Source: Oscillospiraceae bacterium (GTDB lineage: Bacteria > Bacillota > Clostridia > Oscillospirales > CAG-272). From it: a stretch of 59,865 bases of DNA. The stretch covers positions 1-59,865 of the forward strand of contig SVSX01000006.1 in the NCBI GenBank assembly GCA_015064085.1. Reading direction: 5' to 3'. Positions 29,950-39,427 of this stretch are shown one piece after another (the first letter of the stretch is position 1; each line of letters opens with the position of its first letter). The position numbers and the translations under genes are program-made. The notes beneath the pieces are model-generated. The model saw nothing but the letters and a program-made list of their open reading frames with translations, had not been told where the DNA came from and did not search any database.

Positions 29950-32083
29950 AGCGATCGATATCTCTCTTGCGGGAGTATCTAACGTCATTCAGTACTTTTC
30001 CTACGATGAGAATTATTGGTATATTGCGATCTCTATGAATGATACCAACGATACCTCAGCGGGTAAGGAAGTTAATTTTATGTTTAATTTTAACTCTATG
30101 GGTGGCTTCTCCGACATTTGTTCGCGAGTTTATGCTAATCTCAAGCTGACGAGCAGTACCACGGTGACATTTGATACGAACTATATGGATCAGCATTCCG
30201 CTATCGGTCAGCCCCAGATCCTTAGTTATCACCCTGAATACCATAGGATATCTACCTCTTATGCCGCAAAGCATGATACCTCTGCTAATACGGTTGTTTA
30301 TGAAATTGCAATAAGTCTCGAGGGCCTTCGCGAGGAATACGGATTTACAATAGGCGAGGCTGCAATGTATTACTTTAATGTGAACAACGGCACAAGCAGT
30401 GCTTGGTATCGTTCAACGCTTACCACGGAACAGCAGGCTGCTATCAAAGCTTCGTCTCCCGCACACAGCACTCCTGCGATTGGTTGGGGCGCTCACATAG
30501 TTCATTTTGGTTCTGAAACACCTGCCGCAGTTAAAAACGCCGATTTCAAGACCATCGACGGAGCATCTGTTAGAATCAAGTCGGCAGAGGACGCGGGAAT
30601 AAGATTCGCTACCGAATTTGACAAGGATTATATAGAGGATCTCAGGGATTCGGGAAAGAAGGTTGAGATAGGCACACTTATTGCGCCTCTCGCAAACGTT
30701 AAGGCGGCAAACGGTGTATTCACAAAGGAAGCGCTTGACGCCGCTCCCATTGCGGGGGATGTCAAGTACGCAAACGTAAAGGGAGATATCTACTCTCCTT
30801 ACAATGTGGGCACAGATACATATACTTATGCGGGCTCACTTATTCAGATAAAGGATAAATCGATCCTCTTTGCGGGAATCGGTTACATAACTGTTGACGG
30901 AGTAACGACCTACAGTGATACCTATGCTGTCAGATCGGTATCGGGAATCGCCTTCTCGGCTCTTCGCGATATGTCCGCAACGAGTATGACAGGATATACC
31001 AACGCGACGCAGCTTGCATCTGTGGATGGATCGGTTGCCGAAAGCCTCAGTTCCGCAAATGCGAAGGTTACTGCATATAGCCCTTATACAAGAACAGAAA
31101 GAAATATTCTCTTTGAGCTTGCTTCGGGATATAATACCTCATGCCTGATCGATTTCTTCCCCCTTGAGGCTAAGGCGGCAGGAAACATCAGAGTGGTTAC
31201 CTCCAATATGTATTTCCATGAAATGTACAAGGTGTATGGATCGACTGCGTATAACCCCGAAAATGCCACTATAAAGGCAGCCTTTGACAGAAGGGCTAAC
31301 GCACTTGCTATGACGGGCGCAGACGTTATCCTTCTCCAGGAAATGAGCGAGGGTGGAAATAATGTTAATAAAGACTATTATATGCATTCCTATCTCGACC
31401 CGAGGCTTGAAGCTAAGGGATATACTCAGGTAAACGCAACGGTAGGAAGCTTCCCGACGGGAACTTCATCCTCTAACTTCGCGGGAGTAAACTACACACC
31501 TATCTGGTATAACGCGAACACTGTTACCCTTGTAAATTCCGGACATCAGTTTTATACCTCTGTCGGAACAAACCCCGACGGAATGCTCTCCTCCTCTAAG
31601 AGCTTCACTTGGGCGCTCTTTAGGGAAATCGCAACAGGAAAGCAGTTTATTGCCGTAAGCACACACTTTACCTGGCACGGTACAGCTTCAACCGCTAATA
31701 CTCTCAAGATCCAGGATGCGGGCGAGCTTGTGAAAAGGCTCGGTGAGCTTTACGCTCAGTATAACGCGCCTATAGTTCTTGGCGGTGACTTTAACTGTTC
31801 TAAAAACTCAGACCCGTATAACGTGATCGTAAATGACGCCGGCGCAAAACTTGAAAACGCAAGAAATAACAATGCTGTTACAAAGAACGGCACTTATGCT
31901 ACGGGTCATACTTATGTTCCCGGCACATCGGTAGCGCTTCCGTCCGGTGAAGGAGCTCCTATTGACCATATGTTCGTTTCCGAAACAGGTCTTGACGTTA
32001 AACAGTATATGACTATCATTACCGACGAATTTACCCAGGCTACCGACCATGTTCCGTTGCTTATCGACTTTACGATAAACTGA
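29753..32083 (+). CDS. Secreted EEP-domain protein, copy 1
   Basis: A 776-aa exported protein. Signal peptide 1-25 (ends ANA). Residues about 40-250 form a CBM9/DOMON-like beta-sandwich (GVIGANEYSTS, YWYIAISMND, MGGFSDICSR). The middle domain begins near 264 (TIDGASVRIKSAEDAGIRF). The EEP catalytic domain spans about 476-776 with all key elements: TSNMYFH, LLQEMSE, STHFTWHG, GGDFN, and TDHVP at the end. EEP enzymes are metal-dependent phosphodiesterases (nucleases, sphingomyelinases, inositol phosphatases); the substrate here is unknown. First of three genes on one transcript from P1; ribosome binding site AAGGAG. Confidence 0.8.
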   Translation: MKKFWSLLLCVAMLSAIFVIPANAVTPANMFEVSGSNIHHYYMGEEAAVAPVQNGVIGANEYSTSRAIDISLAGVSNVIQYFSYDENYWYIAISMNDTNDTSAGKEVNFMFNFNSMGGFSDICSRVYANLKLTSSTTVTFDTNYMDQHSAIGQPQILSYHPEYHRISTSYAAKHDTSANTVVYEIAISLEGLREEYGFTIGEAAMYYFNVNNGTSSAWYRSTLTTEQQAAIKASSPAHSTPAIGWGAHIVHFGSETPAAVKNADFKTIDGASVRIKSAEDAGIRFATEFDKDYIEDLRDSGKKVEIGTLIAPLANVKAANGVFTKEALDAAPIAGDVKYANVKGDIYSPYNVGTDTYTYAGSLIQIKDKSILFAGIGYITVDGVTTYSDTYAVRSVSGIAFSALRDMSATSMTGYTNATQLASVDGSVAESLSSANAKVTAYSPYTRTERNILFELASGYNTSCLIDFFPLEAKAAGNIRVVTSNMYFHEMYKVYGSTAYNPENATIKAAFDRRANALAMTGADVILLQEMSEGGNNVNKDYYMHSYLDPRLEAKGYTQVNATVGSFPTGTSSSNFAGVNYTPIWYNANTVTLVNSGHQFYTSVGTNPDGMLSSSKSFTWALFREIATGKQFIAVSTHFTWHGTASTANTLKIQDAGELVKRLGELYAQYNAPIVLGGDFNCSKNSDPYNVIVNDAGAKLENARNNNAVTKNGTYATGHTYVPGTSVALPSGEGAPIDHMFVSETGLDVKQYMTIITDEFTQATDHVPLLIDFTIN
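30530..30977 (+). repeat. Near-identical block B, copy 1
   Basis: About 448 bp encoding the middle domain. It matches 32931-33378 with roughly ten differences by eye, whereas the sequence on both sides is far more divergent. Confidence 0.85.
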
Positions 32084-32094
32084 CTTAAATAAAT

Positions 32095-32305
32095 TAAGGA
32101 GAAAAAATATGAAGAAGTTTTGGTCACTTTTGCTGTGCGTAGCGATGCTTTCGGCGATCTTTGTAATACCCGCAAACGCAGTTACGCCCGCAAATATATT
32201 TGAAGTCAGTGGCAGCAATATTCATCATTATTATATGGGTGAAGAGGCTGCTGTTGCTCCTGTGCAGAACGGTGTTATAGGAGCGAACGAATATTCGACG
32301 TCCAG
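32095..32305 (+). repeat. Near-identical block A, copy 2
   Basis: Counterpart of 29739-29949 at the start of EEP copy 2. Confidence 0.85.
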
Positions 32306-34508
32306 TGCTCTTGAGGGATTTGATGTTAAGATAACAGATAACTATACAGGTGCTGATATAGGTACGGGTTACGGAATTTCGAATATTGTTCAGTATTTTT
32401 CCTATGATGAAGATTATTGGTATATGGCGCTTGCTATGAAGGATACCGATACAACGACGACTAAAAAAAGTGTTACGTTCAGCTTTAATTTTAACTCAAT
32501 GGGCGGATTTTCCGATATCTGCTCAAGAGCTTCGATAACTTTGACTATGAAGTCCGCTACGACGGCTACACTCTCTACTTCTTACTTAGATCAGCATTCT
32601 GCTATCGGCGGAGATCATGCTGTTAACTACGAGCCTCAGTATGAAAATATCTGCGACTCCTACGCCGCAAAGCATGACACAGCGACAAATACTGTGGTTT
32701 ACGAGATCGCTATAAAGCTTGACGGTATCCGTGAGGAATACGGATTTACCGTTGGCGAAGCAGGAATGTACTACGCGCATGTGACAAACGCACAAGGTAA
32801 CGGTATGTATTGCCCGACTCTTACATCAGATCAGAGGGCGGCTATTGCGGCTTCATCCGCGGCACACAGCACTCCCGCAATTTTATGGGGCGCACACATA
32901 GTTCATTTCGGTCCTGAGACACCTGCGGCTGTTAAAAACGCCGATTTCAAGACCATCGACGGAGCATCTGTAAGACTTAAGTCGGCAGAGGACGCGGGAA
33001 TAAGATTCGCTACCGAATTTGACAAGGATTATATAGAGGATCTCAGGGATTCGGGAAAGAAGGTTGAGATAGGCACACTTATTGCGCCTCTCGCAAACGT
33101 TAAGGCGGCAAACGGTGTATTCACAAAGGAAGCGCTTGACGCCGCTCCCATTGTGGGGGATGTCAAGTACGCAAACGTAAAGGGAGATATCTACTCTCCT
33201 TACAATGTGGGCACAGATACATATACTTATGCGGGCTCTCTTATTCAGATAAAGGATAAGTCGATCCTCTTTGCGGGAATCGGTTACATAACTGTTGACG
33301 GAGTAACGACCTACAGTGATAGCTATGCTGTCAGATCGGTATCGGGAATTGCTTTCTCGGCGCTTCGCGATATGTCGAAAATAAGCAGGACGGGATATAC
33401 CAACGCAACTCAGCTTGGATCTAAGACAGCTACCACATATCTCAGCAATGCCGATGCTAAGGTTACTGTATACAGCCCTTATACAAGAACGGAAAGAGAT
33501 ATTCTCTTTGAGCTTGCCTCGGGATACAATACCTCTTCTCTTACAGATTTCTTCCCCCTTGAGGCTAAGGCGGCAGGAAATATCAGAGTGGTTACCTCGA
33601 ATATGTTCTTCCACGAGATGAACTGGGTACACAATTCAAAAGCATACGAGCCCACAAACAGCGACATCAACGCAGCTTTTGACAGAAAGGCTAACGCCCT
33701 TGCTATGACGGGCGCTGACGTTATTCTTCTTCAGGAGATGTCAGAGGGTATAAGAAGTGGCGGCGGAAACTACAGAATGCACTCCTATCTTGATCCCAGA
33801 CTTGCGGCAAAGGGTTATACACAGGTAAATCCGATCGACTCTACGCCCCCCACTTGGGTCTCGGGTCATTATCAGGCGAAAAACATCAACCAGACACCTA
33901 TCTGGTATAACGATGCTACACTTGACCTCGTTGCGGCGGGTCACGAGTATTACGATACGATGGATGATGCGGACGTTGGTGACGGAGACCTTTCGGACTC
34001 AAAGGCGTTTACCTGGGCTCTCTTCAAGGAGACAGCCACGGGTAAGCAGTTTATCGCAATAAGCACCCATTTCAGCTATCACGGTGATGCGACTCTCGGC
34101 GCTCAAAAGCGTCTCGCTAATGCAACTCAGCTTGTTAACTATATAAATGCTAATCTTATTTCGTATAACGTTCCGATAATCGTCGGTGGCGACCTTAATA
34201 CCACAAGAAACGGTGCGCCGTACAAGACACTTGTAGACAATGCTACGGCAAAGCTTGAGAACGCGAGAAACAACAGCACGGTTTCTAAAAACGGAACATA
34301 TGGCACTTCTCATGGCTATTGTAATACCGATCTTACTACTACTCCAAAGTACAGTGTTACACTTCCTACGGTAGGCGGCAATCCGATCGACCATATTCTT
34401 GTTTCCGAGACCGGACTTGATATCAAGCAGTATATGACCATCGTTACCGATGAGTTCTCCTACGCTACCGACCACGTTCCGCTGCTTATCGACTTTACGA
34501 TAGAGTGA
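32109..34508 (+). CDS. Secreted EEP-domain protein, copy 2
   Basis: A 799-aa sister of copy 1, starting 25 bp downstream of it without a terminator. Same signal peptide and same layout: CBM9/DOMON-like part (about 40-265), middle domain from 279, EEP domain about 490-799. Compared with copy 1 the binding part has an insertion (DVKITDNYTGADIGTG region) and many substitutions, while signal peptide and middle domain are nearly identical at DNA level. In the EEP domain the usual GDFN reads GGDLN, keeping Asp and Asn; LLQEMSE, STHFSYHG and TDHVP are intact. Probably active, perhaps with a shifted ligand. Confidence 0.8.
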   Translation: MKKFWSLLLCVAMLSAIFVIPANAVTPANIFEVSGSNIHHYYMGEEAAVAPVQNGVIGANEYSTSSALEGFDVKITDNYTGADIGTGYGISNIVQYFSYDEDYWYMALAMKDTDTTTTKKSVTFSFNFNSMGGFSDICSRASITLTMKSATTATLSTSYLDQHSAIGGDHAVNYEPQYENICDSYAAKHDTATNTVVYEIAIKLDGIREEYGFTVGEAGMYYAHVTNAQGNGMYCPTLTSDQRAAIAASSAAHSTPAILWGAHIVHFGPETPAAVKNADFKTIDGASVRLKSAEDAGIRFATEFDKDYIEDLRDSGKKVEIGTLIAPLANVKAANGVFTKEALDAAPIVGDVKYANVKGDIYSPYNVGTDTYTYAGSLIQIKDKSILFAGIGYITVDGVTTYSDSYAVRSVSGIAFSALRDMSKISRTGYTNATQLGSKTATTYLSNADAKVTVYSPYTRTERDILFELASGYNTSSLTDFFPLEAKAAGNIRVVTSNMFFHEMNWVHNSKAYEPTNSDINAAFDRKANALAMTGADVILLQEMSEGIRSGGGNYRMHSYLDPRLAAKGYTQVNPIDSTPPTWVSGHYQAKNINQTPIWYNDATLDLVAAGHEYYDTMDDADVGDGDLSDSKAFTWALFKETATGKQFIAISTHFSYHGDATLGAQKRLANATQLVNYINANLISYNVPIIVGGDLNTTRNGAPYKTLVDNATAKLENARNNSTVSKNGTYGTSHGYCNTDLTTTPKYSVTLPTVGGNPIDHILVSETGLDIKQYMTIVTDEFSYATDHVPLLIDFTIE
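32931..33378 (+). repeat. Near-identical block B, copy 2
   Basis: Counterpart of 30530-30977 in the middle domain of EEP copy 2. Confidence 0.85.
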
Positions 34509-34554
34509 TATAAAGTAGTTATCAAAAAAATCAGATAAATAAAGAGGTGTTAAA

Positions 34555-36849
34555 ATGAAAAAGAAGATTCTTTCTATCATCCTCTGTCTTGCAATGCTCG
34601 TACCTGCGTTTATCTTCCCGATAGACGCGGTAGAGCCTCTTGACGCAAGACAGCTTCAGGACAAAGGACAGAAGCATTTCTATCTTGGCGAGGCCTGGGC
34701 GGCTTCTACTATCAGAACAAACGGTACTATCGACAACGGTGAGTACACCGTTTCGACAGATGCTACCATCGACGGATGCCCCGCTACTGCATTTTCGGAT
34801 GTTAAGTTCCATTTTGCTCACGATAACAAGGCTCTTTACATAGGCTTTGAGGCAATCGAGCAGTCATTTGGAGCATCTACAAGCGGCTATACCTTCAACA
34901 TCAACGTTCCCGTTGCCGGCGGTATGGCGGATGCCGCAAGTTATCTCACGATCCCCACGAACATCAACTCTCAGGGTGTTATCAATATTGGAAACGTTGC
35001 TTATGTTGACAACAACAGCGGTTCTAACTCTATCTCCAGAGGCTATGAGGCTGAAGAGGTGGTTTCGGGTAAGTCGGCTAAGCACGACAGCGCAACAAAG
35101 AAGACAGTTGTTGAGATAGCAATCAATATTGATGCTATTACCGAGAAGGTTGGATTTGTAAACGCTAAGGAGATATTCTTCAGTGCTGATCTCAAGTCGA
35201 AGGACGTTTGGTATCACTACAGACTCAATATTGATGCAGACACAAAGGCAGCTATTTCTGCGGCATACCCCGCAAGAGCTCTTCCTGCTAACGATTGGGT
35301 CCCTCACGTGATCCATTTTGAGGCTGCTCCCGACGTTGCAGCGGCTTACGATTTCTATACACTTGACGGCGCAAGCGTTAAGATGGCGGACGACGGCAAT
35401 GCCGCTCTCCGTTTTGAGACGGTCTTCAAGAAATCCTACATTGAAAAGCTCAAGGCTGACAACCCCGGCGCTGAGGTCTATGTTGGAACTATGATCATTG
35501 AGGCTGACTACCTCAAGCCCCTTAAGAATGTTTTCAACAAGGAAACGATCTCTGCTTACAGAGTTCCGATAAAGATCACCGAGGTCTATGCTGACATAAA
35601 TAATCCTCTCAGAAGCGATGCTGACACAAATACATATGCGGGAAGCATTCGCGGTATCCTTAACGGCGCAACAGAATATGCGGCTATCGGATTTGTAAAC
35701 ATTGCAGGAAAATATACCTATAGCCCCACATACACAAGAAGAGCTGCGGCGGGCGTTGCCACGACCGCGCTCAGAGACCTTTCCTCTGTCGCAAGCGAGC
35801 AGTATGGAACTCAGGTGCTTCTTAAGACCAGTCTGATTGCTGAGGAGGATATAAGAGAGATCACCGCTCCCGCTTACTGCTACTATTCCGACGCGGAGAT
35901 ACTCAACTTCGCTGTGATCAGTAAGAATTATGACGAGCGTGCTATAGTTCATTTCTGGGATGTTCAGCCTAAGGTCGAGGGAACTGTCAGAATCGTTTCC
36001 TCAAACATCTATTTCCATAACCTCAACTGGCATTATGCGGATGCTGATGAGACTGTAAAGAAGGCTATTATCAAGCGTAACGCGGATTTCTTTGAGGAGT
36101 CTCAGGGTGACGTTCTCCTTCTTCAGGAGGTAAGTAACGGTATGCTGAACGGAACAAAGGACTACCGTGTTCAGGACAGACTCAATCCTATGCTCGAGGC
36201 TATCGGATATAAGATGGTCGACGCTAAGGTTGGTCCTTTCCCTGCGGGAACATCTTCCGCAAACTTCGCAGGCTGTAACTACACACCTATATGGTATAAC
36301 CCCGAGGTCGTTACTCTTGAGGCGAGCGAGCACAATTTCTATAGATCTGTCAGAATAAATCCCGACGGAGGACTGTCCTCATCCAAAGGTTTTACATGGG
36401 CACTCTTTACCGAGAAGGCAACAGGCAAGAAGTTTATTGCGGCAAGTACACACCTTACCTATCACGGTGATGCTACAATGGCTAACAAGCTTCGCCAGGA
36501 TGATGCCGAGGAGCTCGTAAAGAGACTCGGTGAGGTATCAGCACAGTATAATGCTCCCATTATCGTTGGAGGTGACTTTAACTGCGGGGCTACCAGCGCT
36601 CCTTACTCTATCATCGCCGCTAAGTACCAAAACGTAAAATCTATAGCAAAAGTTCTGCTTAACGGAACGTACGCTACGGTGCACGCTTTCCCCTCTGCAA
36701 AGATGCCTAAGAATAACGGCACTCAGATCGACTTCATCTTCGTATCAAGAGATGCTTTTGACGTAAGACTTTACCAGACTATGCTCAGCTACAAGTCACT
36801 TATAGCTGCAGACCATATTCCTACGTCGATTGACTTCAAGATCAAGTAA
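34555..36849 (+). CDS. Secreted EEP-domain protein, copy 3
   Basis: A 764-aa protein. Signal peptide about 1-24; the mature start EPLDARQLQDKGQKHFYLGE is shared in pattern with copies 4 to 6, not with 1 and 2. CBM9/DOMON-like domain about 40-245, middle domain from 267 (TLDGASVKM, ALRFETVF), EEP domain about 476-764 with SSNIYFHN, LLQEVSNG, STHLTYHG, GGDFN and ADHIP. It lies 46 bp after copy 2 and ends at a strong terminator, so it is the last gene of the P1 transcript. Its closest relative in the window is copy 4. Confidence 0.8.
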   Translation: MKKKILSIILCLAMLVPAFIFPIDAVEPLDARQLQDKGQKHFYLGEAWAASTIRTNGTIDNGEYTVSTDATIDGCPATAFSDVKFHFAHDNKALYIGFEAIEQSFGASTSGYTFNINVPVAGGMADAASYLTIPTNINSQGVINIGNVAYVDNNSGSNSISRGYEAEEVVSGKSAKHDSATKKTVVEIAINIDAITEKVGFVNAKEIFFSADLKSKDVWYHYRLNIDADTKAAISAAYPARALPANDWVPHVIHFEAAPDVAAAYDFYTLDGASVKMADDGNAALRFETVFKKSYIEKLKADNPGAEVYVGTMIIEADYLKPLKNVFNKETISAYRVPIKITEVYADINNPLRSDADTNTYAGSIRGILNGATEYAAIGFVNIAGKYTYSPTYTRRAAAGVATTALRDLSSVASEQYGTQVLLKTSLIAEEDIREITAPAYCYYSDAEILNFAVISKNYDERAIVHFWDVQPKVEGTVRIVSSNIYFHNLNWHYADADETVKKAIIKRNADFFEESQGDVLLLQEVSNGMLNGTKDYRVQDRLNPMLEAIGYKMVDAKVGPFPAGTSSANFAGCNYTPIWYNPEVVTLEASEHNFYRSVRINPDGGLSSSKGFTWALFTEKATGKKFIAASTHLTYHGDATMANKLRQDDAEELVKRLGEVSAQYNAPIIVGGDFNCGATSAPYSIIAAKYQNVKSIAKVLLNGTYATVHAFPSAKMPKNNGTQIDFIFVSRDAFDVRLYQTMLSYKSLIAADHIPTSIDFKIK

Positions 36850-36862
36850 AAAACAATAAATT

Positions 36863-36895
36863 TCGGCTGTCGTCATCGACGACAGCCGATTTTTA
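36863..36895 (+). terminator. Terminator after EEP copy 3
   Basis: TCGGCTGTCGTC / GACGACAGCCGA stem with a 3-nt loop, followed by TTTTTAT. Confidence 0.9.
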
Positions 36896-36948
36896 TACAA
36901 AAAGAGGATAGAATATTGTACACATTTTGCTGTGCAATGTGATAAAAT
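36894..36948 (+). promoter_or_regulatory. Shared-type promoter of EEP copy 4
   Basis: TATACA (36894-36899), TTGTACACATT from 36916, -10 TAAAAT (36943-36948). Same 21-bp distance between TTGTAC and -10; the two ACA boxes are 23 bp apart. Confidence 0.65.
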
Positions 36949-36980
36949 AAGTGTAATTCTTTTTACATGGAGGAATAGCT

Positions 36981-39287
36981 ATGAAGAAAACGGTTTGCCT
37001 TGTGCTGTGTCTCGCGATGCTCGTTCCGATGCTTTGCGTTGGTACGCTTGCCGCAGAGCCTCTGGATATCAGAGAGCTTAAGGACAAAGGTCAGCAGCAT
37101 ATCTACGTTGGAGAGAGTATGATAGAGGAAAAGCCTGTGGGAGACGGACAGATACTCGAGGGTGAGTACTCTGTGTCGCAGGAGATAACTCTCAATAATT
37201 GCCCCGAGAGCGATTTTTCGGACGCAAAGCTTCATTTTGCTTACGACAGAAGATACATATACGTTGCTCTTGAGGTAACAGACCCAAAGTTCAACACATC
37301 AATGAGCAAATATACATTTAACTTCGGTTTTCCGATAAGCGGCGGATTTTCCGATGCCGCGACCTATTTCACATTGCCTGTAACGATGAATAGCGCCAAT
37401 AGTGTGTCAATGCCGAGTACGTCGTCCTTCAGGGATTATTGCGGCGGCGTTGAGCGAAATCGGTCATTCGTGACCGGTTTGCTCGTTCCTCTTATCAAAG
37501 CAGATCACAGCAATACGACAAAGAAAACTGTAATTGAGTTTTACATCTCACAGAGGCTTCTCAGGGACAATTTTGGAGTTGTTTCTTATAAAGAGATGAT
37601 GCTCGGTCTGTCGATGACCGCCAGAACACAGACCTATGATTGGTGCGTGGAGCTCGACAGCGAGACTCGGTCGGCGATCGAGGCGGCGTACCCCGAAAAA
37701 GCTACACCCAGACTTACCAAAGCGCCTCATATGGTCTATTTCACAGATCCCCCCGATAAGGTAGAGAGCTATGATTTTTATACCCTTGACGGCGCGGCTG
37801 TAAAGACTTTTGACGGCGGAAAGAGCGGGATGAGATTTGAGACTGTATTCAAGAAGGAATACCTCGATAAGCTTACTGCCGACAATCCCACAGCTAACGT
37901 CTACGTTGGAACGCTTATAATTGAAGTTCCAACTAATCTGGGACTTCCCAATGATATAACCAAGGAATGGGCTGTCGCACAGAACGCAAAATATTATGAG
38001 GTATATTCTGATATCTCCGCTCCTTTGAGAAGTGATGACAAAACGGCGGTATACGCGGGAAGTGTAAGAGACGCCAGCGAGCCGGGTATGCTTTACGCGG
38101 CTATTGGATTCATTAACATTGGCGGAAGCTATACATATAGCCCTGTTTACACTTTGAGATCGGCTGAAACTGTGGCTGTTGCCGCGCTTCGCGATCTTTC
38201 GAGTGTTAAAAGCGATGCTTATCCCACCGAGATAATGCTCAATATGCGCGGAAATGTTGGCGGAGTTGAGTTTAAAGATATGGTAGCACCTGCTTACAGC
38301 TGCTACAGCAGTGATGCTCTGCTTGATTATTATTTGATCGGCGGTGATGGCGCTGAATTGTTGTGCGGACATTTCTGGGATGTTCATCCCAAGGTAGAGG
38401 GAACGGTGAGAGTCGTTTCGACGAACGTTTATTTCCATAATATAAATTGGCAGCATCCTGATGAAACGGGGGCGCAAAAGCTTGCTGTTATCAAGCAGAA
38501 TGCCGATTTTGTTGAGGAGAGCCAAGGCGACGTTATCCTTATGCAGGAGGTAAGCAACGGTTATTGGACTACGGGAGGAAGAGCTTCGAACGGTCACGCA
38601 GACTATCTTGTTCAGGACAGACTTTTCCCGATGCTTGAGGCGCTTGGCTACAAAATGGCTGACGCAAAGGTAGGAGCTTTTCCTGAGGGAACTTCTTCTG
38701 CCAACAGTGAGGGCGTGAACTACACCCCGATCTGGTATGATCCCGATACCGTGACCCTTGAAGCCTGTGAGCACGTATTCTACTCGTCTGTAGGTACGAA
38801 TCCCGACGGAAGACTTTCCTCCTCCAAGAGCTTTACCTGGGCGCTCTTTACAGAGAAGGCTACGGGCAAGAAATTTATTGCCGCAAGTACACACCTTACC
38901 TATCACGGTGACGCAAAGCTTGCAAACTTCCTTAGAAAAAAGGATGCGAATGAGCTTACAGCAAGACTTAAGGAGGTATCCGCACAGTACGGCGCGCCCG
39001 TTATAGTTGGCGGAGACTTTAACTGTAGAGTTGCATCCGAGCCTTATAATATCATTGTGGCGGAATACGAAAATTCGAAGGACAGCGCAAGGGTATTGCT
39101 TAATTCTCAGTACGCTACGGGTCACTCCTATCCGTCAACCATTATTCCCGCTATCGGCGCAGCTATAGATCATCTCTTCGTAACAAAGGATGCTCTTGAC
39201 ATAAAGCTTTATCAGACTATGCTCAGCTATAAGTCGCTTATTTCCACCGACCATGTACCTGTAGCTATAGATTTTAATATTAAGTAA
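36981..39287 (+). CDS. Secreted EEP-domain protein, copy 4
   Basis: A 768-aa sister of copy 3. Signal peptide about 1-25 (ends LAA), then EPLDIRELKDKGQQHIYVGE. CBM9/DOMON-like domain about 40-240 (ISGGFSDAATYF), middle domain from 266 (TLDGAAVKT, MRFETVF), EEP domain about 474-768 with STNVYFHN, LMQEVSNG, STHLTYHG, GGDFN and TDHVP. A loop after the QE motif is about ten residues longer than in copy 3 (WTTGGRASNGHAD). It has its own promoter and terminator; GGAGG lies 7 bp before the ATG. Confidence 0.8.
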   Translation: MKKTVCLVLCLAMLVPMLCVGTLAAEPLDIRELKDKGQQHIYVGESMIEEKPVGDGQILEGEYSVSQEITLNNCPESDFSDAKLHFAYDRRYIYVALEVTDPKFNTSMSKYTFNFGFPISGGFSDAATYFTLPVTMNSANSVSMPSTSSFRDYCGGVERNRSFVTGLLVPLIKADHSNTTKKTVIEFYISQRLLRDNFGVVSYKEMMLGLSMTARTQTYDWCVELDSETRSAIEAAYPEKATPRLTKAPHMVYFTDPPDKVESYDFYTLDGAAVKTFDGGKSGMRFETVFKKEYLDKLTADNPTANVYVGTLIIEVPTNLGLPNDITKEWAVAQNAKYYEVYSDISAPLRSDDKTAVYAGSVRDASEPGMLYAAIGFINIGGSYTYSPVYTLRSAETVAVAALRDLSSVKSDAYPTEIMLNMRGNVGGVEFKDMVAPAYSCYSSDALLDYYLIGGDGAELLCGHFWDVHPKVEGTVRVVSTNVYFHNINWQHPDETGAQKLAVIKQNADFVEESQGDVILMQEVSNGYWTTGGRASNGHADYLVQDRLFPMLEALGYKMADAKVGAFPEGTSSANSEGVNYTPIWYDPDTVTLEACEHVFYSSVGTNPDGRLSSSKSFTWALFTEKATGKKFIAASTHLTYHGDAKLANFLRKKDANELTARLKEVSAQYGAPVIVGGDFNCRVASEPYNIIVAEYENSKDSARVLLNSQYATGHSYPSTIIPAIGAAIDHLFVTKDALDIKLYQTMLSYKSLISTDHVPVAIDFNIK

Positions 39288-39301
39288 TTTAAAATTCAGA
39301 G

Positions 39302-39341
39302 GATCTGTCTCGAATGCAAATTTGGGGCAGATCTTCTTTTT
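39302..39341 (+). terminator. Terminator after EEP copy 4
   Basis: GATCTGTCTC pairs with GGGGCAGATC (two G-U pairs in RNA), then TTCTTTTTG. The overall word order resembles the terminators at 21923 and 45783. Confidence 0.75.
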
Positions 39342-39395
39342 GTACAAAAAAAGGATATTATTTTGTACACATTGAGTGAAGAAATAGTGTATAAT
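39341..39395 (+). promoter_or_regulatory. Shared-type promoter of EEP copy 5
   Basis: TGTACA (39341-39346), TTGTACACATT from 39363, TAGTG and TATAAT (39390-39395). Box-to-box distance 23 bp, TTGTAC to -10 21 bp. Confidence 0.7.
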
Positions 39396-39427
39396 CTATA
39401 CATAAGATCTTATAAGGAGATATGCAT

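Noticed and set aside
37548-39125. 525-codon open frame on the minus strand within EEP copy 4
   Set aside because: Codon bias of the EEP genes leaves long antisense frames in several copies (also 32883-33632, 34864-35952, 40640-41176 and 43293-44045). None has a ribosome binding site or a family match.
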